From assembly GCA_013215385.1 (NCBI GenBank), contig JABSOY010000016.1, forward strand, positions 1-64,000: a DNA stretch of 64,000 nucleotides, written 5' to 3'. The stretch comes from Colwellia sp. (lineage in GTDB: Bacteria; Pseudomonadota; Gammaproteobacteria; Enterobacterales; Alteromonadaceae). The position numbers were made by a program, and so were the translations under genes. Shown here one piece after another: positions 55,628 through 64,000 of the stretch. Numbering within the stretch: position 1 is the first letter of the stretch; each line of letters opens with the position of its first letter. Under the pieces are notes generated by a model, which was given only the letters and a program-made list of their open reading frames with translations, was not told the origin of the DNA and did not search any database.

Positions 55628-55938
55628 AAAATTGACACATTAACTGTGTTAGCAATAATTAAGCCGTAGTAGTTAAATTAATCAAAGCATATTGCATAGC
55701 ATCAATTTTTACTGTGTTAGGGGGCAGGGGGAATAACTCTTTAAATTTAGCGCCGTACTACCTCCACCTCTGAGACAAAGAGTGTTTATTAGTTTGATTA
55801 TTTAACATCAGCATTTTTAACGGTAATCCAGCAGACGTTTCTCAGCCAATAAACAGCAGTATCGTTGACTAATACAACGACTAACACTATACCTAAAAGT
55901 ACCGCTATTAATTACGTATACCATCAAAATAACATTCA
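55628..55938. other. Intergenic region between divergent genes
   Basis: No gene seen; holds the promoters of the 54905 and 55954 genes. Confidence 0.4.
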
Positions 55939-55953
55939 TTGAAGGTATCTATT

Positions 55954-57426
55954 TTGCAGTACATTATATTAATTATATTTACCCACTTTTTTATTAATTT
56001 TTTAGTGCAAGCTGAAAAAGTTATAGTAGGCGCTGATGTATGGAAAGATGTATCAACTCAAGACGGTAAAGGCATTTACCTAAATTTGCTTAATCGTGTT
56101 TACGGAAAAGACAACATCATCATAAATATTGACAGCTACAATCGAAATTTAGTCGCTTTTAAACAGGATAAAGTCGATATATTAGTGGGTGTTTTTCGTG
56201 AAGATGTTAACAAAGCAATTTTGCCCCATTGGTTTCTGGATACTGACGATCCGGTACATGCCTTTTATCATCAAGAGGACATTAGCATTGTGTCTCCTGC
56301 AGACTTTGCTAATAAATTAACGTCATGGGTGCGAGGTTATCACTTTGAAAACTTCTTATTTTACAATACAAATAATTATCCGGTAAATTCTCCTAAAGAA
56401 GGTTTTTCTCTATTAAATAATAAAAGAATCGATATATTTATTGATTATAAAAGCAATGTGCCTAAACAATTTAAAAATAAATTTTCCAGCTACCAAGTAC
56501 TGCCAAGACGTCATCTATACCTTGCTTTTCAGCTTAATAAGCAAGGCGAAGCGTTAGCAAATAAATTTGATAGCGAAATGGAAAAGCTAAGAGCGTCTGG
56601 TGAATTAGCGTCAATTTTTGGCCTGCATTATAAAGATTCAAAGCACGATGATTTTTCTCGAGAAAAGAAAAAAATGATAATTTATACTGATGAAGTAGAG
56701 TTACTGCGTAATTATCATAATAAAAGTAATAAAGGAGTTTCTACCTTAAACAACACGCTAAGTTTACTTTTTGATCAACTAGATGAATATTATTTTGAAT
56801 TTAAAATATTAAATGATTATTCTAAAACACTGCAAAATACCAAGCAAGATAACCTTTGTTACAGTGATATGTTAAAAACACAAGCTCGCCTTAAAAACTT
56901 TGATTTTAGCTCTCCTTCCTCATTGTTTTTAGGTTTAAGAGCCTATAGTAAAAAATCTTTGCCCTACTCTGGAAAAATTAGTATTGAAAGTTTATTAACA
57001 GACAATGAAGATTATACATTAGCTTTAGTAAACGGAAGAAGTTACGGCGAAAGTATAGATCAACAGCTTCGCAATATTTCCAGTACAAGGCTGATAAAAG
57101 TATCAGCAGAATTAGATAGAGCATTAACCATTTTTGAACATGGCCGCTTTGATCTGATGATAGAGTACCCGCAGGATATATTTATTCACTGGGCACGCAT
57201 CAGTAACAACAAGTTATATTCGTATGAATTAGCGCAAGCAAAGCCTTATTATTTAGGTCACATGATGTGTTCTAAATCCGAAAACAACCGCATTTTTCTT
57301 GAGAAGTTTAATAACGCGTTAAAAGCCTTAGTTACTAGTGGTACTTTACTCGCTATTCAATCTAAAAATGTCCCGCCAAGTGATAAAGTAAACTTTGAAA
57401 AATATTTTCAACAAGTTTTTAACTGA
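55954..57426 (+). CDS. Tandem solute-binding-domain exported protein
   Basis: About 490 residues with a signal peptide (QYIILIIFTHFFINFLVQA) and two family-3 solute-binding-like halves (about 25-225 and 245-490). Each half has the DVWKDV/TDEVELL-type start and a conserved end (ANKFDSEMEKLRASGELASIF; FLEKFNNALKALVTSGTLLAI). The TTG at 55954 is the likely start: GAAGG (55941-55945) lies eight bases upstream; no ATG is available. A sensory or substrate-capturing role without an adjacent transporter is typical for this group. Confidence 0.78.
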   Translation: MQYIILIIFTHFFINFLVQAEKVIVGADVWKDVSTQDGKGIYLNLLNRVYGKDNIIINIDSYNRNLVAFKQDKVDILVGVFREDVNKAILPHWFLDTDDPVHAFYHQEDISIVSPADFANKLTSWVRGYHFENFLFYNTNNYPVNSPKEGFSLLNNKRIDIFIDYKSNVPKQFKNKFSSYQVLPRRHLYLAFQLNKQGEALANKFDSEMEKLRASGELASIFGLHYKDSKHDDFSREKKKMIIYTDEVELLRNYHNKSNKGVSTLNNTLSLLFDQLDEYYFEFKILNDYSKTLQNTKQDNLCYSDMLKTQARLKNFDFSSPSSLFLGLRAYSKKSLPYSGKISIESLLTDNEDYTLALVNGRSYGESIDQQLRNISSTRLIKVSAELDRALTIFEHGRFDLMIEYPQDIFIHWARISNNKLYSYELAQAKPYYLGHMMCSKSENNRIFLEKFNNALKALVTSGTLLAIQSKNVPPSDKVNFEKYFQQVFN

Positions 57427-57512
57427 AGTTGCTTAGTAATTAACATTTCAACCATATTACATCATCAAAACCTCTGTGGTAGACTGACAAAAATCATACA
57501 AATTTTGCTAAT

Positions 57513-57947
57513 ATGCACCCTGATAAATTACTAGAACAAGCCAAAAAGTCCTGCGAAAAACGTGGCGCTCGTTTTACACTCGCCAGAGAACAAGTATTCA
57601 AATTACTTACTCAACATTCGGGTGCTATCGGTGCTTATGATTTACTTGATGAATTAAAGCTCATCGACCCTGCTGCAAAGCCGGCTACTATTTACCGGGC
57701 TTTAGATTTTCTCAGCAAACAAGGCTTCGTACACAAGATAGAATCAATTAACGCCTTTGTTATGTGCCATCATTTCAGTGAATGTAACCACCCAGTGCAA
57801 TTATTAATTTGTGACAACTGTGGCCATGTTGAAGAAATTCAATCGGCTAACTTAGATCTTGCTTTACGTTCGATGGCTGATGCTACAGGTTTCACTATTA
57901 GCCATCAAATTGTTGAGGCGCATGGCGCTTGTCAAAGTTGTCGTTAA
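57513..57947 (+). CDS. zur: Zinc uptake regulator Zur (Fur family)
   Basis: 144 residues. Winged helix: RGARFTLAREQVFKLL and KPATIYRALDFLSKQGFVHKIES. Zinc sites: MCHHFSECNHPVQLLICDNCGHVEEI and the terminal CQSC, with the VMCHH segment of Zur rather than Fur's HDH set. It represses zinc import genes when zinc is bound. No znu genes are nearby. Confidence 0.9.
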   Translation: MHPDKLLEQAKKSCEKRGARFTLAREQVFKLLTQHSGAIGAYDLLDELKLIDPAAKPATIYRALDFLSKQGFVHKIESINAFVMCHHFSECNHPVQLLICDNCGHVEEIQSANLDLALRSMADATGFTISHQIVEAHGACQSCR

Positions 57948-58110
57948 TAATAATTTATTCTTTGTTACGAATACTTAAACATCCCCATTAAACTTATATT
58001 TACAGCCACTGGTCGCATAAAAAGCCCCCTCACTATTAACCTAATACGCATGTTTATGTTATATATATGCGGTTAAGCGTGTATACATTCTAAAAATACT
58101 CAGGAAGCCT

Positions 58111-60465
58111 ATGAAACATTCAATCAAATCAGCGTTACTTTGCTTATTTGTTGCTGCCAGTAGTGGTAGTGCGATAGCAAAGAATACCGTCGATACAGAT
58201 AAATTTAGACAATTAGCAGAAATTTTACCTACACCAAATACCTATAGAACGGCATCAGGCGCGCCGGGTCATCAATACTGGCAACAACAAGTTGATTACA
58301 AAATTAACATTCAACTTGATGACAAAACACAAACATTAACGGGTAGCGAAGAAATTAGCTATACCAATAATTCTCCAGACACTTTAAAATATTTATGGAT
58401 ACAGCTTGATCAAAATCGCCTAAAACGTGACTCTGGCAATCGCTTAACAAGTACTGCTCCTAGTAAAAAAGTAACTTACAAAGGCTTACGCAATGCGATT
58501 GAGTCAACAGAATTTGACGGCGGTAATACAATTACTCAAGTTGCTGGTTCAAACGGTAAAGCACTTCATTATGTGATTAACGGCACTATGATGCGCGTTG
58601 ACCTACCTAAGCCATTAGAATCAGGTGACGATGTTGAATTAAACATTAAGTGGAACTACAAGCTTCACGAACAAAAAGTCTTAGGTGGTCGTTCGGGTTA
58701 CGAATATTTTAAAGAAGACGAAAACTATTTGTATGAACTTGCGGGTTGGTTTCCTCGTGCCGCAGCATACTATGATGTTATGGGCTGGCAAAATAAACAG
58801 TTTTTAGGTAATGGTGAATTCACCTTAGAGTTTGGTGACTACGACGTTAAGATCACGGTTCCTGCTGACCACATTGTTGCAGCAACGGGTGAGTTACAAA
58901 ATAAAAGCAGTGTGTTAACTAAAACACAACGCAAACGTTTAGACAAAGCAAAAAAAGCAAAAAAACCAGTATTAATTGTAACGCCTGAAGAAGCACTTGC
59001 GAACGAAAAATCTCGCTCTAAAAAGACTAAAACATGGCACTTCAAAGCTAAAAACGTTCGCGATTTTGCTTTCGCTTCAAGCCGTAAATTTATTTGGGAC
59101 GCTCAAGGTTATAAAGAAGGCGGAACGGATACAATGGCGATGTCTTATTACCCTAATGAAGGTAATCCATTGTGGGAACGTTACTCTACTGAAGCTATTA
59201 TTCACACCATGCAACAGTATAATAAATACACTTTTGCTTACCCTTACCCTGTTTCAATTTCAGTAAATGGTCCTGTTGGCGGCATGGAATACCCGATGAT
59301 CACTTTCAACGGTCCTCGTCCAACACTTGATAAAAAAACCGGTGATAAAACATATTCTCGTGCGACTAAATACGGTTTAATTGGTGTAATAATTCATGAA
59401 GTAGGTCATAACTACTTCCCGATGATCATCAACTCAGACGAACGTCAATGGACTTGGATGGATGAAGGTTTAAACACTTTCCTGCAATTTCTAGCACAAC
59501 AAGCATGGGAAGAAGGTTATCCTTCTCGTCGTGGCCACGCAGCTGACATTACCAAGTACATGAAAAGTACCAACCAAGTGCCAATCATGACCAACTCTGA
59601 ATCAATTCTTCAATTTGGTAATAATGCCTATGGGAAACCAGCCACAGCATTAAATATTTTACGTGAAACGATTATGGGCCGTGAATTATTTGATTTTGCT
59701 TTTAAAGAATATGCACAACGTTGGATGTTTAAGCGTCCGACACCTTCAGACTTTTTCCGTACCATGGAAGATGCTTCTGCCATTGATTTAGACTGGTTCT
59801 GGCGCGGTTGGTTCTATACAACAGATCATGTTGATATCGCTTTAGGCAATATTCATTTATACCGTCCTAATAGCCAAAATCCGGATACGGAAGAAGCTTG
59901 GAAACGCGCTTTAGACAATGAAAAGCCAACATTTATCAGCGATATTCGTGATAAAGGTCAATGGCTTAGAACAACTGACAAGCCTGAATTGTTAGACTTT
60001 TATAATGAACACGATAAATTCACAGCAACTAATAAAGCACGTAACAGCTATAACAGCTCAAATAAAAAGTTAAAGCAATGGCAAAAAGATCTGCTTGTTG
60101 ACGAAAGAAACTTCTACATTGTTGATTTCGAAAATAAAGGTGGCTTGGTTATGCCTATTATTGTTGAATTAACTTTTGCAGATAAAAGCAAGAAATTAGT
60201 ACATATTCCAGCTGAGATTTGGCGAAAAAATAGTAAAAACGTATCTAAGTTATTTATCACTGATAAAGAAGTTACCGGTATTGCTATTGACCCAAATTGG
60301 GAAACTGCAGATGTAGACGTGAACAACAACTACTGGCCAGCACGCCCAATTAAATCAAGCTTCGAGTTATACAAACGTAAGAAAAAAGATATGATGCGTG
60401 ACTATAACGTAAAGTTAAAGTCAGCAGATGACGAAAATGAAGACAAGGAAAAAGAAGATAAATAA
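58111..60465 (+). CDS. M1-family aminopeptidase (exported)
   Basis: 784 residues with a signal peptide (SALLCLFVAASSGSAIA). The substrate motif is GGMEY (GxMEN position); the zinc site is HEVGH (429-433) with the third ligand E452 in WMDEGLNTF, at the usual spacing. A lysine/glutamate-rich tail (KSADDENEDKEKEDK) ends it. It releases N-terminal residues from peptides in the periplasm. Its stop overlaps the next ATG (TAATG). Confidence 0.93.
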   Translation: MKHSIKSALLCLFVAASSGSAIAKNTVDTDKFRQLAEILPTPNTYRTASGAPGHQYWQQQVDYKINIQLDDKTQTLTGSEEISYTNNSPDTLKYLWIQLDQNRLKRDSGNRLTSTAPSKKVTYKGLRNAIESTEFDGGNTITQVAGSNGKALHYVINGTMMRVDLPKPLESGDDVELNIKWNYKLHEQKVLGGRSGYEYFKEDENYLYELAGWFPRAAAYYDVMGWQNKQFLGNGEFTLEFGDYDVKITVPADHIVAATGELQNKSSVLTKTQRKRLDKAKKAKKPVLIVTPEEALANEKSRSKKTKTWHFKAKNVRDFAFASSRKFIWDAQGYKEGGTDTMAMSYYPNEGNPLWERYSTEAIIHTMQQYNKYTFAYPYPVSISVNGPVGGMEYPMITFNGPRPTLDKKTGDKTYSRATKYGLIGVIIHEVGHNYFPMIINSDERQWTWMDEGLNTFLQFLAQQAWEEGYPSRRGHAADITKYMKSTNQVPIMTNSESILQFGNNAYGKPATALNILRETIMGRELFDFAFKEYAQRWMFKRPTPSDFFRTMEDASAIDLDWFWRGWFYTTDHVDIALGNIHLYRPNSQNPDTEEAWKRALDNEKPTFISDIRDKGQWLRTTDKPELLDFYNEHDKFTATNKARNSYNSSNKKLKQWQKDLLVDERNFYIVDFENKGGLVMPIIVELTFADKSKKLVHIPAEIWRKNSKNVSKLFITDKEVTGIAIDPNWETADVDVNNNYWPARPIKSSFELYKRKKKDMMRDYNVKLKSADDENEDKEKEDK

Positions 60466-60989
60466 TGAAGAAAATCTCATTGTTTAAAAGCTTTGTATTT
60501 TGTTTCCTGTGTGGGCTTGCACTTTCAAGTGTAGCCCACCGCTATTTTTTTGGGTTAACTGAACTGTCAGTTAACCCAAGAACTAACAATATAGAGATTA
60601 TTCATCAGCTTACAGCTCACGATATTGATAATGCGATTGCTGAACAGCGCCAAATACATTTTTCTCCTGAACACCCAGAATACGAACAATTAATTCAGCA
60701 GTATGTTGAAGCTCATTTCCAGCTCATTGATGCTCGGAATGATAAAGCCGATAAAATAAAGCTTAATTGGATAGGCTTAGAAATCGCAAAAGGACACGTC
60801 TATATTTACCAAGAAGCTAATTTTGAAAACTTTTTAGCGGGATTAGTGGTAAAAAATGATTTACTCGTCGATACTTACCCTAAACAAGTCAATACTGTAA
60901 ATTACCAAGACAATATAAATAGTGGCAGTTTAACTTTTTCGACATCGCTAAAAATTGCTACAATTGTTAAAATAAAAAACAATAACTAG
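60465..60989 (+). CDS. DUF6702 family protein
   Basis: 174 residues, with an N-terminal hydrophobic segment (SFVFCFLCGLALSSVAHRYFFG) and strands LSVNPRTNNIEIIHQLTAHDID typical of DUF6702. It overlaps the M1 peptidase gene by one base (TAATG), so it is translationally coupled; the pair recurs in marine gammaproteobacteria. Function unknown. Confidence 0.82.
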   Translation: MKKISLFKSFVFCFLCGLALSSVAHRYFFGLTELSVNPRTNNIEIIHQLTAHDIDNAIAEQRQIHFSPEHPEYEQLIQQYVEAHFQLIDARNDKADKIKLNWIGLEIAKGHVYIYQEANFENFLAGLVVKNDLLVDTYPKQVNTVNYQDNINSGSLTFSTSLKIATIVKIKNNN

Positions 60990-61064
60990 TAGGAACGATT
61001 TACATTTGCTAGATTAGCATGCAAAATCAAGTTACTAGTATAACTAAGCCTTTGGGAAACATTC

Positions 61065-61529
61065 ATGAATGTAGAGTTTATCAACCCCTTTTTATCTTCA
61101 ATGCTCAATGTAATGTCGACTATGGCACAAATGGAATTAATACCAGAAAAACCTCGCTTAAAAAAAGATGAAATTGCGATGGGTGATGTTTCAGGATTAA
61201 TTGGCATGGTCAGTAAACAAACAAAGGGTTCATTATCTATTACTTACGAAGCTAAGTTAGCCCTTGCGACTATGAAAAAAATGGTCGGCGAAGGACCAGA
61301 TGAAATAAATGAAGAAATCACCGACCTCATCGGAGAAATCACCAATATGGTTACCGGTGGTGCTAAGCGGATGTTAAGTGAGAAAGGTTTCGAATTCGAT
61401 ATGGCAACGCCTATGGTTGTTTCTGGAAAAAATCACAGAATTCATCATAAAGCTGATGGCCCTATCATTATCATCCCTTTAAATTCTGAATACGGCAAAG
61501 CTTACATCGAATTTAGTTTCGACAAATAG
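61065..61529 (+). CDS. cheX: CheX-type chemotaxis phosphatase
   Basis: 154 residues. The CheC/CheX active-site helix pair appears as DEINEEITDLIGEITNMVTGGAK (E-x2-N) with one such site, as in CheX. It dephosphorylates CheY-P or a similar receiver. ATG 61065 with GGGAAA upstream. Terminator at 61569. Confidence 0.85.
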   Translation: MNVEFINPFLSSMLNVMSTMAQMELIPEKPRLKKDEIAMGDVSGLIGMVSKQTKGSLSITYEAKLALATMKKMVGEGPDEINEEITDLIGEITNMVTGGAKRMLSEKGFEFDMATPMVVSGKNHRIHHKADGPIIIIPLNSEYGKAYIEFSFDK

Positions 61530-61568
61530 TCATGTTATAGCTTTTAAGTAAGTCTGTTTATAGATTCC

Positions 61569-61605
61569 AAAACCTCGCTTAGTAATAAACGAGGTTTTTC
61601 TTTTT
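61569..61605 (+). terminator. Terminator of the CheX gene
   Basis: AAAACCTCG and CGAGGTTTTT form a stem around CTTAGTAATAAA, followed by CTTTTT. Confidence 0.85.
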
Positions 61606-61822
61606 ACGCTATACTGAGATTATTTAGTATTTAGCGAGTTCGTTGTCTTTATCATCTTCGCTACAATTAATTCTGTTTCCAACCCTACTCTGGCTTTCAA
61701 ACTGCCATCAATAGTTAGCCATAGTTCTTTTTGGACATATATTGTGGTGCCTTTGCTACTAAAGAGTAATCCACTCTACGCCAGCAGATTAGACGAATGA
61801 ACATCGTCAACGCCAAGACCTA

Positions 61823-62956
61823 TTACGCTGACAAAGTAATTTGTACGCGGCGGGTAATATTACATAATAGCTCGTAGGGAATCGTAGTAGCGCATTGCGC
61901 AATTTCAGCAACAGATAATTGTTCTCCCCATAAAGTAACAACATCACCCACTTGCTCCTGGGCATTATTACCTAAATCAACGGTGATCATGTCCATTGAT
62001 ACTCGTCCGATCAAAGGAACTCTGCGTCCATTGACTAAGACAGGAGTACCATTTTTGGCATGACGTGGGTAACCATCACCATAGCCAATAGCTACAACAC
62101 CAATAATGGTTGTTTCTTTACTTTGCCAAGCATTACCATAACCGACAGATTCTCCAGCAGCTAATTCACGTACTGCAATTAAACTCGATTTCAAGGTCAT
62201 TACCGGCTGAACATCAAATTGTGTGTTTTTTTCAGATTTTTCGAAGGGTAAGGGAGATATTCCGTATAACAATAGTCCAGGTCTGATCCACTCATAGTGG
62301 CTAGTTGGCCAAGCACAAATCCCAGCAGAATTAGCTAAAGTTCGCTCTTCTTTACAGTCTTTAGTGACTGAGTCAAAAAGTGAAATTTGTGCGGCTGTCG
62401 ACTCGTTATTTTTGTCATCCGCACAACCTAAGTGGCTCATTAATACAATGTCTTTTTGCACATTTTGAGAAGCATTTAATTGTTGATAAAAATAAGAGAA
62501 TTGTTTGGGATTAATGCCTAAACGATGCATACCAGTATCTACTTTCAACCAAACTTTTAATGGCGAAGGAATATTGGCTGATAAAATAGCATTAAGCTGT
62601 TGCTGGTTATGAATAACCGTTTGTAAATTGTTCACCGCCAGTATGGCTAAGTCTTTTGCATTGAAAAAGCCTTCTAACAACACAATAGGCTGAGTGATAC
62701 CTGATGATCGTAATGCGAGCGCTTCATCGATTCTTGCAACAGCAATAGCATCGGCTTTTACGGACGAATCACCATTTTTAGTGTCTTCACTTTGCTCAGA
62801 GAATAAGGCCTGAGCTATACGTTCTAAACCATGGCCATAGGCGTTGGCTTTTAAAACCGCCAGCACCTTTGCTGTTGGTGACAATGCTTTTATCTGCGCT
62901 AAATTGTATTTTAACGCAGCTAAGTTAATAACTGCCGTTGCTGTAGTTAGTGCCAT
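61823..62956 (-). CDS. alr: Alanine racemase
   Basis: 377 residues. The PLP lysine lies in VLKANAYGHG and the second catalytic residue in SVGYGNAW; VSMDMITVDLG is the C-terminal signature. It makes D-alanine for peptidoglycan. Its ATG overlaps the stop of dnaB (TAATG), the order dnaB-alr found widely in gammaproteobacteria. Confidence 0.96.
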   Translation of the reverse strand: MALTTATAVINLAALKYNLAQIKALSPTAKVLAVLKANAYGHGLERIAQALFSEQSEDTKNGDSSVKADAIAVARIDEALALRSSGITQPIVLLEGFFNAKDLAILAVNNLQTVIHNQQQLNAILSANIPSPLKVWLKVDTGMHRLGINPKQFSYFYQQLNASQNVQKDIVLMSHLGCADDKNNESTAAQISLFDSVTKDCKEERTLANSAGICAWPTSHYEWIRPGLLLYGISPLPFEKSEKNTQFDVQPVMTLKSSLIAVRELAAGESVGYGNAWQSKETTIIGVVAIGYGDGYPRHAKNGTPVLVNGRRVPLIGRVSMDMITVDLGNNAQEQVGDVVTLWGEQLSVAEIAQCATTIPYELLCNITRRVQITLSA

Positions 62957-64000
62957 TAATCTTCAGATAAAACATGTGGACCAGCATAGTTATCGAAACG
63001 AGAGAATTGACCTTGGAAGGTGAGTGGTACTCTGCCTATCGGGCCATTACGCTGTTTACCTATAATGATTTCAGCCATACCTTTGAATTCAGAATCATCA
63101 TGATAAACTTCATCTCGATAAATAAACATGATCAAATCAGCATCTTGCTCAATAGAGCCAGATTCACGAAGATCAGAGTTAATTGGACGTTTATCTGAAC
63201 GCTGTTCCAAACTACGGTTAAGCTGAGAAAGTGCAATAACAGGCACTTGTAACTCTTTCGCAAGTGATTTTAACGAACGTGATATTTCGGCAATTTCTAA
63301 GGTACGGTTATCCGAAAACTGAGGTGCGCGCATAAGCTGAAGATAATCAATCATGATCAGACTTATTCCTCCATGATCACGAGCAATACGACGGGCACGA
63401 GAGCGAACATCGTTAGGTGTTAAACCTGCAGCATCATCAATATACATTTTACCTTTTTCAATGAGTAGACCCATGGTCGATGATAAACGTGCCCAATCTT
63501 CGTCGCCTAATTGCCCGGTACGTATTTTGGTTTGATCAATACGTCCTAATGATGCGAGCATTCTCATCATCAACTGTTCTGCGGGCATTTCTAAACTGAA
63601 TATCAAGGCAGGTTTGTCTTCTGTCATTGCCGCATTTTCAGCAATGTTCATCGCAAAAGTAGTTTTACCCATTGAAGGGCGCGCAGCAACAATAATAAGA
63701 TCTGACTTTTGAAAACCTGCCGTCATTTTATCTAAATCGGCAAAACCACTTGAAACCCCGGTAACACCATCATTGGGTGAAGAACAAAGTTGCTCAATAC
63801 GGTCAACCGTTTTCTCCAGTACCGAAGTGATATTTTCTGGCCCTTCAGATTTATTTGCTCGCTGCTCTGCGATGGCAAATATCTTAGTTTCAGCAAAATC
63901 AAGCATCTCAGCACTAGTACGACCTTGAGTATCATAACCTGCCTCAGCTATCTCATTCGCTACGCTGATCAGTTCACGGGTCACAGCACGTTCACGAACA
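62956..64000 (-). CDS. dnaB: Replicative DNA helicase DnaB (C-terminal part, cut by window end)
   Basis: The frame is open to the last base (reading RERAVTRELISVANEIAEAGYD). The RecA-like helicase domain shows Walker A ARPSMGKTTFAMN, Walker B LIMIDYLQL, and SQLNRSLEQRSDKRP with the arginine finger region. The N-terminal primase-binding domain lies outside. It unwinds DNA at the replication fork. Confidence 0.96.
   Translation of the reverse strand, partial: VRERAVTRELISVANEIAEAGYDTQGRTSAEMLDFAETKIFAIAEQRANKSEGPENITSVLEKTVDRIEQLCSSPNDGVTGVSSGFADLDKMTAGFQKSDLIIVAARPSMGKTTFAMNIAENAAMTEDKPALIFSLEMPAEQLMMRMLASLGRIDQTKIRTGQLGDEDWARLSSTMGLLIEKGKMYIDDAAGLTPNDVRSRARRIARDHGGISLIMIDYLQLMRAPQFSDNRTLEIAEISRSLKSLAKELQVPVIALSQLNRSLEQRSDKRPINSDLRESGSIEQDADLIMFIYRDEVYHDDSEFKGMAEIIIGKQRNGPIGRVPLTFQGQFSRFDNYAGPHVLSED

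Overview
The window looks like chromosomal DNA of a low-GC marine gammaproteobacterium of the Colwellia/Thalassotalea type (order Alteromonadales). This is an inference from protein families: a DUF3334 protein, HU, Zur, an M1 peptidase, a PEP-CTERM protein, a dnaB-alr pair and proteobacterial integron cassettes. No rRNA or tRNA gene was seen.

About 1-43 kb is a mosaic of accessory DNA. It opens with the C-terminal end of one IS110-family transposase and a complete second IS110 element. A broken phage-type integrase and an M43 protease/lipoprotein pair follow. Next comes a first run of integron attC-like sites (to about 11 kb) and a decayed IS91-type element that carries its own tyrosine recombinase gene. 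Then come two serine hydrolases with an AraC regulator, an MFS transporter, a metallophosphoesterase, a PKD/DUF1566 protein and a DUF3334 protein. A second, very regular attC array lies at 26.2-29.1 kb, with six small-gene cassettes that mostly encode lipoproteins or exported proteins. Beyond it are a Sel1 protein, a response regulator with a degenerate receiver, a two-gene CDP-alcohol phospholipid module, a second copy of the metallophosphoesterase, a TPR sensor kinase and a PEP-CTERM protein. No integron integrase gene is visible, so both arrays are CALIN-like (clusters of attC sites without integrase).

The most unusual structure is a set of long, mostly non-coding dispersed repeats between these modules, here called A (about 200-300 bp), B (about 270 bp) and C (about 150-200 bp). 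They occur in the order A-B-C and all lie in the same orientation over about 39 kb. B folds around a stem whose two arms vary together between copies. It ends abruptly at GTCCAATCGAGCA, after which the flanking DNA differs from copy to copy.

From about 43 kb to the end the DNA looks like ordinary chromosome: HU, solute-binding proteins, a rhodanese/NIPSNAP/GNAT cluster with a divergent LysR gene, a second LysR divergent from a short-chain dehydrogenase, a bufferin-type (DUF2282-DUF692-DUF2063) copper-peptide operon, MYG1, Zur, an M1 metallopeptidase, CheX, alanine racemase and the C-terminal part of DnaB running off the right edge.
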